Assembly (NCBI GenBank): GCA_024644725.1
Contig: JAHEHE010000001.1
Coordinates: 25,257-89,256, forward strand
Length of the DNA: 64,000 nt
Direction: 5' to 3'
Source of the DNA: Flavobacteriaceae bacterium
GTDB taxonomy: Bacteria; Bacteroidota; Bacteroidia; Flavobacteriales; Flavobacteriaceae
Positions 41,893 through 51,291 of this stretch are shown one piece after another. Within the stretch, counting starts at the first letter, position 1. Each line of letters starts with the position of its first letter. Made by a program: the position numbers and the translations under genes. The notes under the pieces were generated by a model, which saw only the letters and a program-made list of their open reading frames with translations, was not told the DNA's origin and did not search any database.

Positions 41893-42501
41893 TCAGATAC
41901 CTCCGATCTCCCAGATGTATTTGCTGGCCAGTGATTTATAAGGATGCCAGTTGTCAGCGATTTCGATCAACTTGCTCCGCAACTCTTTTTCTTCCAATTG
42001 CAATCCGTAAAGATCCTTCATTACATTTCTTATCCCGAGGTCATCGATAGGAAAAACGTTGGGGCGGTCCATGGGAAACATCAGGATCATTTGAACCGTC
42101 CATTTGCCGACGCCTTTGATCTGTGTCAGGTAGCGAATCACCTCCTCATCAGACATCGACTGAAGAAATTCAAAGCTCATGTCATTCTTCAATTTGAACT
42201 CAGCCACATTTTTGAGGTAGTTTGCCTTACTTTTTGAAAGCCCGACTCTCCTCAAAAGACTGTGGTCAGTGAGCAACAATTGATTGGCATCGGGGTAACC
42301 ACCCGGAAAGATATCCGTGAATCGCCTCCAGATGATTCGTACCACCTTGATTGAAATCTGCTGGGAAACTATCGAATTTAGCAGTGAAACATAGATGTCA
42401 ATGTCAAGTTCAGGTTTTATCTCCAGGTCGAGGTCGGAGATGGCCCGATGCAAAACAGGGTCCCTTCGGTAGTGTTCTATGATGTCCTGATAAGGTATCA
42501 T
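41893..42501 (-). CDS. DNA-3-methyladenine glycosylase II-like (AlkA family, HhH-GPD)
   Basis: This base-excision repair enzyme removes alkylated purines. The 202-residue protein has SLLNSIVSQQISIKVV, the helix-hairpin-helix LTQIKGVGKWTVQMIL and the catalytic aspartate in FPIDDLGIRNVM. It lacks the N-terminal TBP-like domain of E. coli AlkA, so it is the short AlkA/MAG type. It diverges from the DUF6702 gene. Confidence 0.92.
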   Translation of the reverse strand: MIPYQDIIEHYRRDPVLHRAISDLDLEIKPELDIDIYVSLLNSIVSQQISIKVVRIIWRRFTDIFPGGYPDANQLLLTDHSLLRRVGLSKSKANYLKNVAEFKLKNDMSFEFLQSMSDEEVIRYLTQIKGVGKWTVQMILMFPMDRPNVFPIDDLGIRNVMKDLYGLQLEEKELRSKLIEIADNWHPYKSLASKYIWEIGGI

Positions 42502-42532
42502 GCTAATCCTTTTTTCAAATCACTTTGATTCT

Positions 42533-42540
42533 TACCTTTG
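42533..42540 (+). promoter_or_regulatory. -7 promoter element of the DUF6702 gene
   Basis: TACCTTTG matches TAnnTTTG exactly and lies about 45 bases before the ATG at 42587. Confidence 0.5.
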
Positions 42541-42586
42541 CGAAATCTTTTGAACCGCTCAAAAGCACAACAAAAATACGTATTTC

Positions 42587-43102
42587 ATGAAGATTAAAAT
42601 CCTTCTCACCTTCCTCGTTCTATTCGGTTTCACGCTGTCTTCGTTCGGGCCTCACAAACACTACATCAGTCTGACGCAGATCGAGTACAAACCGGCTGAG
42701 AAATCAATGCAGATCACCATGCGCTTCTTCATTGACGATCTCGAGAAGGCTGTTGGCAGCCGTTTTGACAAGAAATTGGCGCTCGCCACCGCAGATGAAA
42801 TGAAGAACGCCGATGTTTACATCGAAAGGTACCTCGAGAACAAATTCAAAGTGTGGGTGAACGGAACCGAGCTCACTCCAAATTACCTCGGAAAGCAATA
42901 TGAGGATGACCAGGTTTTCTTTTTCCTGGAGGTGGACAACGTTGAGGATATTGAAATCATCGAAGTGCAGAACAGCATGTTGATGGAAGTTTACGAAGAA
43001 CAGCAGAACTACATCAAATTGCGCATAGGGGAAGTGGACAAGACCTTCATCCTGATCAAAGCGAATGATAAAGAAATGTTAAAAATGGCCACGACCAGAT
43101 GA
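42587..43102 (+). CDS. Secreted DUF6702-family protein
   Basis: The 171-residue product begins with a signal peptide (KILLTFLVLFGFTLSSFG). The mature start HKHYISLTQIEYKPAEKSMQITMRFFIDDLEKAV is what I associate with DUF6702, a periplasmic Bacteroidota family often next to an M1 metallopeptidase, as here (53 bases upstream of it). Function unknown; the shared neighbourhood suggests a joint envelope role, which is inference. Confidence 0.75.
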   Translation: MKIKILLTFLVLFGFTLSSFGPHKHYISLTQIEYKPAEKSMQITMRFFIDDLEKAVGSRFDKKLALATADEMKNADVYIERYLENKFKVWVNGTELTPNYLGKQYEDDQVFFFLEVDNVEDIEIIEVQNSMLMEVYEEQQNYIKLRIGEVDKTFILIKANDKEMLKMATTR

Positions 43103-43155
43103 TTCGTAAAAAAAGGATATAAATTCGGCCGATTAAAATTGCATCACATACCCTT

Positions 43156-45420
43156 ATGAAGAAAATTACACTTTGGATCGTCGCCTTGTCGGTCTTCGCC
43201 ATCGGAAATGCCCAGAATGAAACGAACACAGCGGTTGAACAGCAGCAAGGGCACTATAACTTAAGTAAATTCAGGCAGTTGAAGCAGGAACTTGCAACTC
43301 CCAACAGCTACAGAACGGCCTCAGGTGCGCCTGGACATGAGTACTATCAGCAAAAAGCCGACTACAAGATGGATATCGTGCTGGACGATGAGAACCAGCG
43401 TATCTATGGAGAGGAAACCATTACCTACTATAACAACTCTCCGGATGATCTGGATTATCTGTGGGTTCAACTGGATCAGAACGTTCGGGCCGCGGATGCC
43501 AAGACAAATGATGTCAAAGCAGGAGGCCCATCCAACTATTACAATCCCAAAAAATTTACCGAGGAATTCCTCGGCAAGCCCTTTGATGGTGGTTTCAAGA
43601 TCGATTTTGTCAAGGATCTCAAGGGCGAAGATATGACGTATACCATCAACGGCACCATGATGCGAATTGATTTGCCTTCTGAGCTGAAATCCGGAGAAAA
43701 AACCTCATTCAACATCAAATGGTGGTACAATATCCCGAACCATGTGGTAGATCGGGCCCGATCAGGGTTTGAGCATTTTGAAAAAGACGGAAACAACACC
43801 TACATCATCGCCCAGTTCTTTCCGAGAATGGCGGTTTACAATGACGTGGAAGGATGGCAGAACCTCCAGTTTCTCGGTCGCGGTGAATTCGCCCTGGTTT
43901 TCGGTGACTACGAGGTGAACATCACCACCCCGGCTGATCATGTATTGGATGGTACGGGTCACATCCTGAACCGAAAAGAGATGCTTACGAAAAAGCAGTG
44001 GAAAAGGTATCAGGAAGCCCTGACCTCTTATGACGAGCCTGTTGTTATCGTAACCCAGGAAGAGGCCGTCGAAAACGAGAAACAAGCCTCCAACAAAACC
44101 AAGACCTGGAGATTGAAGGCTGAAAATGTGCGTGACTTTGCCTTTGCGACCTCAAGAAAATACATACTGGACGGGCAGGCCGTGAAGATCGGTGACAGCA
44201 CAGTGATGGCGATTTCACTGTATCCCAAAGAAGGAAACCCGCTGTGGGAGGAGTACTCAACCCGGGTCGTCGCCAGCACGCTGGAATCCTATTCCCGACA
44301 GATGTTTGACTATCCTTACCACAAAGCAATTTCGGTTCACGCCAAGCAGATTGGCATGGAGTACCCGATGATCTGTTTCAATTTCGGTCGTCCAAAACCC
44401 GATGGTACGTATTCGGAGAGAACCCGAACCGGAATGATTGGAGTCATCATACACGAGGTGGGTCACAACTGGTTCCCGATGATTGTGAATTCAGACGAGA
44501 GACAATGGGGCTGGATGGATGAAGGCCTGAACAGTTTCGCGCAGTTATTGGCGGAGCAGGATTTCGAGCCCGGCTTCCCATCACGGAGCTTCCCGGACAA
44601 AGTAGTGGACTACATGGGAGGCGATCAAAGTCGCATCTCACCCATTATGACCCAGCACGACAACGTATATCAAAGCGGGCCAAATGCCTATTCCAAACCG
44701 GCGGCAGGTTTGTACATGCTTCGGGAAGTCATTCTCGGGCATGAGCTTTTTGACAAAGCCTTTAAAACCTATGCGCAAAGATGGAGATTCAAGCATCCAA
44801 CCCCTGCTGACTTCTTTCGCACGATGGAGGATGCTTCCGGAACGGATCTGGACTGGTTTTGGAGAGGATGGTTCTTCACTACAGATTACAACGACATTGG
44901 GATAAAGGGAATCAACCAATACCGTGTATCGGATGAACCAACGGAGCAAATGAAGGAACTTGTGAGCCGGTACGACCTAAACATGGAGGATTATGCGGGC
45001 AATCTGTACCTGGAAAAGATTGAGTCGATCGATGAAATGGGGGCACAAACACCTGTGCAGAATATCACCTTGCTCAATGAGTACCTGGCGGACAATTTTT
45101 CTGAGAAAGAACGAGAATCCTTGAAGGATACGAAATACTTCTATGAAATTGTGTTTGAAAAGCCGGGAGGCCTGGTGATGCCCATACTGGCAGAGATTAC
45201 TTATGAAGATGGGACGAAGGAGAACAAGTACTATCCTGCCGAGATCTGGCGTTTTAACGACAAGGAAATCAAGAAAGTCTTTGCCTCTGAAAAACCGATT
45301 GCTTCCATCGCGATCGATCCGAAGAAGCTAACAGCGGATGTGAATCTGGAAAACAACAGCTGGCCCCGTGAAAAAGAGGAAAGCAAGTTCGAGGCCTTCA
45401 AAAAGGAGATCGCAAAATGA
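43156..45420 (+). CDS. Secreted M1-family zinc metallopeptidase
   Basis: The 754-residue exported protein has a signal peptide (TLWIVALSVFAIGNAQ) and an M1 gluzincin core: an N-terminal beta saddle (YKMDIVLDDENQRIYGEETITYYN), then HEVGHNW (about 433-439) with the third zinc ligand in WMDEGLNSF (about E456). The GxMEN motif appears in the altered form IGMEYPMICF, so exopeptidase recognition may differ. Likely an aminopeptidase-like enzyme for periplasmic or secreted peptide use. The gene ends five bases before the convergent lrp-like gene. Confidence 0.92.
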   Translation: MKKITLWIVALSVFAIGNAQNETNTAVEQQQGHYNLSKFRQLKQELATPNSYRTASGAPGHEYYQQKADYKMDIVLDDENQRIYGEETITYYNNSPDDLDYLWVQLDQNVRAADAKTNDVKAGGPSNYYNPKKFTEEFLGKPFDGGFKIDFVKDLKGEDMTYTINGTMMRIDLPSELKSGEKTSFNIKWWYNIPNHVVDRARSGFEHFEKDGNNTYIIAQFFPRMAVYNDVEGWQNLQFLGRGEFALVFGDYEVNITTPADHVLDGTGHILNRKEMLTKKQWKRYQEALTSYDEPVVIVTQEEAVENEKQASNKTKTWRLKAENVRDFAFATSRKYILDGQAVKIGDSTVMAISLYPKEGNPLWEEYSTRVVASTLESYSRQMFDYPYHKAISVHAKQIGMEYPMICFNFGRPKPDGTYSERTRTGMIGVIIHEVGHNWFPMIVNSDERQWGWMDEGLNSFAQLLAEQDFEPGFPSRSFPDKVVDYMGGDQSRISPIMTQHDNVYQSGPNAYSKPAAGLYMLREVILGHELFDKAFKTYAQRWRFKHPTPADFFRTMEDASGTDLDWFWRGWFFTTDYNDIGIKGINQYRVSDEPTEQMKELVSRYDLNMEDYAGNLYLEKIESIDEMGAQTPVQNITLLNEYLADNFSEKERESLKDTKYFYEIVFEKPGGLVMPILAEITYEDGTKENKYYPAEIWRFNDKEIKKVFASEKPIASIAIDPKKLTADVNLENNSWPREKEESKFEAFKKEIAK

Positions 45421-45425
45421 TTTGG

Positions 45426-45902
45426 CTATGACTCTGGCCCTTCTTGTACCGGGACGACATGACTGTTTTTAACCTCATGGATAATGAAAGTGGAATGCGC
45501 GCTTCCGATATGATCCATCCGCGTTAGTTTGTCATTGATAAAGTCGTGATAGGCTTTCATGTCGTTGACCATCACCTTCAGCAAATAGTCATAGTCTCCG
45601 CTGACGTTGTAGCATTCAAGCACCTCATCAAACCGTATGACTTCCCGTTCGAATTTTACGACGTATTCGTGACGGTGCTGGAGAAGCTTGATCTGGCAGA
45701 ATACGACGAATCCGCGACCGGCTTTTACCCTGTCAATCAAAGCGGAGTATCCTTTTATGACGCCTTCCTTCTCCATTTTCTTGATGCGCTCATAGACCGC
45801 TGTAGGTGACAAATCGAGATGCACCGAGAGCTCTTTGGTTGTTATTTTGCTATCCTTTTGAAGAAAGGAAAGTATGCGTCGATCTGTAGTGTCAAGTCTC
45901 AT
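45426..45902 (-). CDS. Lrp/AsnC-family transcriptional regulator
   Basis: The 158-residue protein has an N-terminal winged helix-turn-helix (LDTTDRRILSFLQKDSKITTKELSVHLDLSPTAVYERIKKMEKEG) and the C-terminal effector-binding RAM domain with VSGDYDYLLKVMV. The track's start at 45908 is a TTG; ATG 45902 is better. It diverges from a Cys/Met-metabolism PLP enzyme across an AT-rich gap that contains a palindrome, so it likely controls that gene in response to an amino acid. Confidence 0.93.
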   Translation of the reverse strand: MRLDTTDRRILSFLQKDSKITTKELSVHLDLSPTAVYERIKKMEKEGVIKGYSALIDRVKAGRGFVVFCQIKLLQHRHEYVVKFEREVIRFDEVLECYNVSGDYDYLLKVMVNDMKAYHDFINDKLTRMDHIGSAHSTFIIHEVKNSHVVPVQEGPES

Positions 45903-46087
45903 TTTCAAAACTTGTTTGGGGTTATTTTTGAATTATTTCCTAAGAATTTTGCACGCCCAGGGTGAAAAAATTTCTGTAAACCGTCTTACTAACAACAAAT
46001 ATTGGACAATATATCTATATTTTTCTTTTATTATAGATTTATTTTCTTATTATATTTAATATTATTGATTTTATAACTATTCTGATG

Positions 46088-46110
46088 TACTTTTACTTGA
46101 AATTAAGTAA
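46088..46110 (+). promoter_or_regulatory. -7 element and inverted-repeat operator candidate before the PLP-enzyme gene
   Basis: TACTTTTA (46088-46095) is a near match to TAnnTTTG. It overlaps the perfect inverted repeat TTACTT-gaaatt-AAGTAA (46093-46110). The palindrome lies 12 bases before the ATG and is a plausible site for the divergent Lrp-type regulator to block transcription. Confidence 0.45.
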
Positions 46111-46121
46111 ATCGTATCATT

Positions 46122-47336
46122 ATGGCATTCAATCCAGCAGATCAAATTCAGGACTTACAATATTTTGGAGAATTTGGCGGGGTAAACCCTTCAATTTCAG
46201 ATTCTTCTACCTACACTTTTCTTGCGGCCAAGTCGATGATCGACACCTTCGAAGGAAATTTAGCCGGTTGCTATCTTTATTCCAGGCACATGAGCCCTTC
46301 TACACTGTACCTGAGTCAGGCGCTCGCGGCCATGGAAGGCACTGAAACAGCTAATGTGTCCTCTTCAGGCATGGGATCCATCTCAACGGCATTGTTGCAG
46401 GTTTGCAATCAGGGAGATCACATTGTTTCCTCACGAACCATATACGGGGGCACCTATGCCCTACTCAAAAACTTCATGCCCAAATTCGGAATAGAAACCT
46501 CGTTTGTCGACATAACCAATCTGGATAAAATAGAAGCTGAAATCAAAGAAGACACCAAAGTACTCTACTGTGAAAGCATAAGCAACCCTTTGCTTGAGAT
46601 AGCTGATATCCGGAGCTTGGCAGAACTCGCTAAAAAATACGATTTGACCCTGATGGTCGACAATACTTTTTCACCCTTGCAAATCTCACCCGCCCAACTC
46701 GGGGCTGACCTTGTGATTCACAGCCTGACCAAATTCATCAACGGAACCAGTGATACCGTGGGAGGCGTGATTTGCGGATCCAATGACTTCATCGATTCGA
46801 TGCGAAGCGTCAACGACGGTGCCGCCATGCTGCTCGGCCCGGTCATGGACAGCCTGAGGGCTGCGAGCATCCTGAAAAATTTGCGCACACTTCACATCCG
46901 CATGAAAAAGCACAGCGAAAATGCCATGTACCTGGCCAAAAGATTTCAGGAAGACGGATACAAAGTCATCTATCCGGGCCTCGAGAATCATCCTCAGCAC
47001 GAATTGTACAAGACTATGAGCAATCCGGAATACGGATTTGGCGGCATGCTTACCCTGGACGCCGGTTCGCTGGAAAAAGCAGATGACCTGATGGAGCTTA
47101 TGCAGAAGAGAAACCTGGGATACCTGGCGGTCAGTCTCGGATTTTACAAAACCCTGTTCAATGCCCCGGGAACAGCCACCTCTTCAGAGATTCCTGCTGA
47201 TGAACAAGCTGAAATGGGACTCACTGATGGGTTGATCCGCTTCTCAATCGGCCTCGACAACAACATAGAGCGCACCTATGAGGAGATGAAACGCTGCCTC
47301 GTGGAACTTGATGTGATTCAGAAAGTACGAGTCTGA
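46122..47336 (+). CDS. Cys/Met metabolism PLP-dependent enzyme (methionine gamma-lyase / cystathionine gamma-synthase type)
   Basis: The 404-residue fold-type I enzyme shows YSRHMSPSTLYLSQALAAMEGTE, SSGMGSISTALLQ, VDNTFSPLQISP and the PLP-lysine motif IHSLTKFINGTSDTVGG (Lys near 204). It ends in GLIRFSIGLDNNIERTYEEM. Family members cleave or form C-S bonds of methionine, cystathionine or homocysteine. The exact reaction is undecided; the divergent Lrp-type regulator is typical for catabolic methionine gamma-lyases. Confidence 0.88.
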   Translation: MAFNPADQIQDLQYFGEFGGVNPSISDSSTYTFLAAKSMIDTFEGNLAGCYLYSRHMSPSTLYLSQALAAMEGTETANVSSSGMGSISTALLQVCNQGDHIVSSRTIYGGTYALLKNFMPKFGIETSFVDITNLDKIEAEIKEDTKVLYCESISNPLLEIADIRSLAELAKKYDLTLMVDNTFSPLQISPAQLGADLVIHSLTKFINGTSDTVGGVICGSNDFIDSMRSVNDGAAMLLGPVMDSLRAASILKNLRTLHIRMKKHSENAMYLAKRFQEDGYKVIYPGLENHPQHELYKTMSNPEYGFGGMLTLDAGSLEKADDLMELMQKRNLGYLAVSLGFYKTLFNAPGTATSSEIPADEQAEMGLTDGLIRFSIGLDNNIERTYEEMKRCLVELDVIQKVRV

Positions 47337-47351
47337 CTTGGACCAATCTGA

Positions 47352-48302
47352 TTACAGGTTAGCCAGGTATTCGGTCACATTTTTTTGGATTCGCCCTTCC
47401 AGGTTTGAAGTATCGGATTTTTCAAAGGTCTTTCCTGTGATATTCTCGTAGAGCTCAATATAGCGGTCGGAGATCTCTCTGATCTTTTCGTCACTCATGT
47501 TCGGAATCACCTGCCCTTCTTTGCCTTGGAATCCATTCTCGATGAGCCAGCGGCGCACGAATTCCTTGGAGAGCTGCTTTTGAGGTTCTCCTTTGTCCTG
47601 TCTTTCCTGGTATCCGTCGGCATAGAAATACCGAGAGGAATCGGGCGTGTGTATCTCATCGATCAAAACGATCTTACCCTCTGAAGTCTTTCCGAATTCG
47701 TATTTGGTATCCACCAGAATCAGGTCACGCTCAGCAGCCAGCTCGGTACCCCTTTGAAACAGCTTTCGCGTGTAATCTTCAAGGGTTTCGTAGTCCTTTT
47801 CAGAAACGAGGCCCTGAGCGATGATCTCCTCCCTTGAGATGTCCTCATCATGAAGACCGTCATCTGCTTTGGTCGAGGGCGTGATTATGGGTTCAGGAAA
47901 CTTGTCATTCTCCTTCATTCCCTCAGGCATCGGAACCCCGCAAAGCGTCCTCTTGCCATCTCGATATTCGCGCCAGGCATGTCCTGAAAGATAACCCCGG
48001 ATGACCATTTCCACCTTGAAGGGTTTTGCCAGGTAGCCTACAGCCACATTGGGATCCGGGCAGGCAATGAGCCAGTTGGGCACCAGATCACTTGTCGCCT
48101 CCAGCATATAAGAGGCAATCTGATTCAAAATCTGTCCCTTGTATGGAATCTGCCTGGGCATGATCACGTCAAATGCCGACAAACGATCACTCGCAATCAT
48201 TACCAGGTACTTATCATCTATGTTGTATACTTCTCTCACTTTTCCCTTGTAAACGCTCTTCTGACCAGGAAAATCAAAGTTGGTGTTGTTAATGGTATTC
48301 AT
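47352..48302 (-). CDS. purC: Phosphoribosylaminoimidazole-succinocarboxamide synthase
   Basis: PurC joins aspartate to CAIR in purine synthesis. The 316-residue protein is the longer SAICAR synthetase form, with [56 protein letters not shown] and [12 protein letters not shown], all family signatures. It follows phoH by 24 bases on the same strand, so the two are probably cotranscribed. Confidence 0.96.
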   Translation of the reverse strand: MNTINNTNFDFPGQKSVYKGKVREVYNIDDKYLVMIASDRLSAFDVIMPRQIPYKGQILNQIASYMLEATSDLVPNWLIACPDPNVAVGYLAKPFKVEMVIRGYLSGHAWREYRDGKRTLCGVPMPEGMKENDKFPEPIITPSTKADDGLHDEDISREEIIAQGLVSEKDYETLEDYTRKLFQRGTELAAERDLILVDTKYEFGKTSEGKIVLIDEIHTPDSSRYFYADGYQERQDKGEPQKQLSKEFVRRWLIENGFQGKEGQVIPNMSDEKIREISDRYIELYENITGKTFEKSDTSNLEGRIQKNVTEYLANL

Positions 48303-48326
48303 ACAATTGAATCGAATATGGATGGA

Positions 48327-49271
48327 TTAATCGGTTTCTATGCTCGTGTAGGCATCGATGATCTTTTTGACCAGTTTGTGCCGGATGACATCTTGTTCAT
48401 CCAGGTGGACGACTCCAATGCCTTTGATTCCCTTTAGGGCCAGTAGGGACTCCTTCAGACCGGACACCTGTCTGCGGGGCAGGTCGATCTGGCCCGGGTC
48501 ACCCGTGATGATGAATTTGGCATGCTTGCCCATGCGCGTGAGAAACATTTTCATCTGGTTATGGGTCGTGTTCTGCGCCTCATCCAGGATGACAAAGGCA
48601 CTGTCCAGCGTTCTTCCTCGCATGAAGGCCAACGGAGCAATTTGAATCACCCCCTTCTCCAAATAAGCCTGAAGCCTCTCATATGGAATCATATCGCGTA
48701 AAGCGTCATAGAGCGGCTGCATGTAGGGGTCGAGCTTTTCCTTGAGGTCGCCGGGCAGGAAGCCCAGGTTTTCACCGGATTCGACCGCCGGTCGGGTCAG
48801 GACGATCCTACGGACCTGCTTGTCTTTCAGCGCTCTTACCGCAAGTGCCACAGCCGTGTAGGTTTTTCCGGTTCCGGCCGGACCCACTGCAAAAATCATG
48901 TCATTGCGACGGATCTCTTCGACCATCTTTCTCTGATTGACTGAAATGGCCTTGATCAGCCTACCCGAAACGCCGTGAACGAGAACCTCATCGGATCCGC
49001 CCGTGGCCGATTTCACCTTATCGTCACTGAGAAGCCTTTCGATGCTGTTGTCGTCCAGTTTGTTATACCTGTGAAAGTATTTGACCAGCTCTCCAAACCT
49101 CTTTTCGAAATCGTCGAGCAGAGCGGGTTCCCCGTAAATTCTCACCTTGTTGCCCCTAGTGACGACCTTGACCTTGGGAAAGTGTTTTTTCACCTGATCC
49201 ATGTTTCGGTTGTGCGGCCCAAAAAAGTCGTTGGCGGCAATATCTTCCAGTTCAATTATTCTTTCGTTCAA
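48327..49271 (-). CDS. phoH: PhoH-family ATPase
   Basis: The 314-residue cytoplasmic P-loop protein has Walker A AVGPAGTGKTYTAVALAV, LTRPAVESGENLGFLPGDL, Walker B AFVILDEAQNTTHNQMKMFLTRMG and FIITGDPGQIDLP. These are PhoH signatures; the family is linked to RNA metabolism, function unsettled. The start codon is TTG at 49271: no ATG fits, and NERIIELEDIAANDFFG is the usual N terminus. It diverges from the SAM hydroxide adenosyltransferase gene. Confidence 0.93.
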   Translation of the reverse strand: MNERIIELEDIAANDFFGPHNRNMDQVKKHFPKVKVVTRGNKVRIYGEPALLDDFEKRFGELVKYFHRYNKLDDNSIERLLSDDKVKSATGGSDEVLVHGVSGRLIKAISVNQRKMVEEIRRNDMIFAVGPAGTGKTYTAVALAVRALKDKQVRRIVLTRPAVESGENLGFLPGDLKEKLDPYMQPLYDALRDMIPYERLQAYLEKGVIQIAPLAFMRGRTLDSAFVILDEAQNTTHNQMKMFLTRMGKHAKFIITGDPGQIDLPRRQVSGLKESLLALKGIKGIGVVHLDEQDVIRHKLVKKIIDAYTSIETD

Positions 49272-49330
49272 GCTTTCTTGTCTCGTTTAAAAATTAAGCG
49301 TGGCGGGCTTTTAAAATACTATTATTTGAT

Positions 49331-49338
49331 TAGATTTG
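49331..49338 (+). promoter_or_regulatory. -7 promoter element of the SAM hydroxide adenosyltransferase-gldFG unit
   Basis: TAGATTTG matches TAnnTTTG, about 85 bases before the ATG at 49423. It lies five bases from the opposing phoH element. Confidence 0.45.
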
Positions 49339-49343
49339 TACTG

Positions 49344-49351
49344 CAAAAATA
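49344..49351 (-). promoter_or_regulatory. -7 promoter element of phoH-purC
   Basis: TATTTTTG on the minus strand matches TAnnTTTG and gives a leader of about 70 nt to the TTG start of phoH. Confidence 0.45.
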
Positions 49352-49422
49352 GCACATTTTACAAGCAATTCACCAATCCTTGAAATTATTGTAAACCGTC
49401 TTTCCGAACCTGCGATCAGCCT

Positions 49423-50253
49423 ATGTCAATCATAACACTTACAACCGACTTTGGTACCAAGGACCACTTTGTAGGTGCAGTAAAAGGATCTATTTACAAC
49501 GAGTTGGAAGAGGCCAAGGTGATTGACATTTCCCACCAGATCACTCCGTTCAGCATCACCCAGACGGCCTACGTGCTCAAGAATGCCTACAAAAACTTCC
49601 CCAAGGGAACGATTCATATCATCGGGGTCGACTCTGAGATCAGTGTCGAGAACAAACCCATTGCTATTTTGCTCGACGGACAGTATTTTATAGGATGTGA
49701 CAATGGCATCCTCTCACTGATCACCAATGAAATCAGGCCGGAGAAAATGGTGGAAATCACCATACCGGATCCGGAGGAATATCAATTCGCCATCCTGGGC
49801 AAATTCATCAAAGTAGCCTGTCATATTGCACGAGGAGGAATGTTGGAAGTGATTGGGATGCAAATAGACAGCATCAAGGAAATCGTGGAGATTCAGCCTT
49901 TCATAAACTCTGAAAAGAACCAGATCCTGGGAAGCGTCATCTACATCGACAATTTTGGCAATGTGGTCAGCAATATTTCAAAAAGCGTATTTTCGGAAAT
50001 TGGAAAAGGCAGGGACTTTGAAATCGTTGCGAGAAATTACAGGTTTACAAAGGTCTACAAGAGATATAATGAAGTCGTGGATTATACGATCCCTACCGAC
50101 AAAAGACAAGATGACGGGAAGCGGCTGGCTCTGTTCAACTCGGCCAGCTTCCTGGAAATTGCCCTGTATCGCAGCAATTTAAAGACCGTAGGTGGAGCCT
50201 CGGTGCTCCTGGGGCTGAAGTACAGGGATCCGATAACGGTTAAGTTTTTTTAA
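49423..50253 (+). CDS. SAM hydroxide adenosyltransferase (DUF62) family
   Basis: Members hydrolyse S-adenosylmethionine to adenosine and methionine. The 276-residue protein shows the family start ITLTTDFGTKDHFVGAVKGSI, then DISHQITPFSITQTAYVLKNAY, FIGCDNGILSLI, and ISNIDNFGN-like YIDNFGNVVSNI near residue 180. Length is normal. It heads the unit that contains gldF and gldG and diverges from phoH. Confidence 0.92.
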   Translation: MSIITLTTDFGTKDHFVGAVKGSIYNELEEAKVIDISHQITPFSITQTAYVLKNAYKNFPKGTIHIIGVDSEISVENKPIAILLDGQYFIGCDNGILSLITNEIRPEKMVEITIPDPEEYQFAILGKFIKVACHIARGGMLEVIGMQIDSIKEIVEIQPFINSEKNQILGSVIYIDNFGNVVSNISKSVFSEIGKGRDFEIVARNYRFTKVYKRYNEVVDYTIPTDKRQDDGKRLALFNSASFLEIALYRSNLKTVGGASVLLGLKYRDPITVKFF

Positions 50254-50274
50254 GAACCAAGCAGGTATAGAAAA

Positions 50275-50568
50275 ATGCTCGTCAGAATCGTACATATGAA
50301 ATTCAAAGCGGAAGAGATCGATGCCTTCCTGGAGAATTTCGATTCCGTCAAATCGAAAATACGCTCATTCAAAGGATGCCAAAAGCTCGAACTCTACAGA
50401 GACCAGGAGGATCCGACGCGATTTTTCACCTACAGCTACTGGGATTCGGAACAGGATCTCAATACGTACAGGAAATCGCCCATGTTTGAAACAGTCTGGA
50501 AGAAAACCAAATCGATGTTCTCAGAGCGAGCACAGGCCTGGAGCCTCGATAAAATCAGAATCAGCTAA
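50275..50568 (+). CDS. Small ABM (antibiotic biosynthesis monooxygenase-like) domain protein
   Basis: The 97-residue dimeric ferredoxin-like domain shows VRIVHMKFKAEEIDAFLENF, FKGCQKLELYRDQEDPTRFFTYSYW and FETVWKKTKSMF, typical of the ABM/YgiN superfamily. Members are heme-degrading or quinol oxygenases, or have unknown roles; no catalytic residue decides between them. It lies between the SAM enzyme and gldF, with gaps of 21 and three bases. Confidence 0.85.
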   Translation: MLVRIVHMKFKAEEIDAFLENFDSVKSKIRSFKGCQKLELYRDQEDPTRFFTYSYWDSEQDLNTYRKSPMFETVWKKTKSMFSERAQAWSLDKIRIS

Positions 50569-50571
50569 ACC

Positions 50572-51291
50572 ATGATCGCAATCTTAAAAAAGGAAATCGA
50601 CGTCTTTTTCTCGACCCCCATCGGATATTTGGTCATTGCCGTGTTTCTGCTGGTCAATGGTCTTTTTCTCTGGGTCTTCAATGGTGACTTCAACATTCTC
50701 AACGCAGGTTTTGCCGACCTGAACAATTTCTTTTTCCTCGCACCCTGGTTCTTTGTCTTTATCATTCCGGCCATGACCATGCGGAGCTTCTCGGATGAGA
50801 TTCGACTGGGCACCATCGAGATTTTGAAAACGAGCCCCATTAGCAGCTGGGAGATCATATTGGGCAAATATTTGGGATCGCTGCTCCTGATTCTTATCGC
50901 GCTAATTCCAACCGTATCCTATGTCTATACCGTCATCCAATTGGCTGCAACTCCTTCCGATATTGATTTTGCGAGCATTATAGGATCCTATATCGGGCTT
51001 ATGTTCCTGGCAGGTGGGTTTACGGCGATTGGACTTCTGGCCTCTGTTTTATCGAGCAACCAGATCGTGTCTTTCATCATCGGAGTAACCCTTTCTTTTG
51101 CCATGTATTACGGGTTTCAGGCCCTTGGGGACCTGGATGTGTTTCCCGGTCTGTCCCTGGAGAATTGGGGCATGAGCGCCAGGTACCGAAGTATGGGACG
51201 CGGTGTGATCGACACTCGGGATGTGCTCTATTTTTTGAGTGTTGCCTTTGTCTTTCTATATCTGACCAAACTGAAATTTGAACAAAAATAA
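50572..51291 (+). CDS. gldF: Gliding motility ABC transporter permease GldF
   Basis: GldF is the membrane permease of the GldA-GldF-GldG complex. The 239-residue protein has six hydrophobic segments, the ABC-2 permease start ILKKEIDVFFSTPIGYLVIAVFLLVNGLFLWVF, and FVFIIPAMTMRSFSDEIRLGTIEILKTSPIS, the family's cytoplasmic loop. gldG follows with no gap. The ATPase gene gldA is not in the window. Confidence 0.93.
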   Translation: MIAILKKEIDVFFSTPIGYLVIAVFLLVNGLFLWVFNGDFNILNAGFADLNNFFFLAPWFFVFIIPAMTMRSFSDEIRLGTIEILKTSPISSWEIILGKYLGSLLLILIALIPTVSYVYTVIQLAATPSDIDFASIIGSYIGLMFLAGGFTAIGLLASVLSSNQIVSFIIGVTLSFAMYYGFQALGDLDVFPGLSLENWGMSARYRSMGRGVIDTRDVLYFLSVAFVFLYLTKLKFEQK

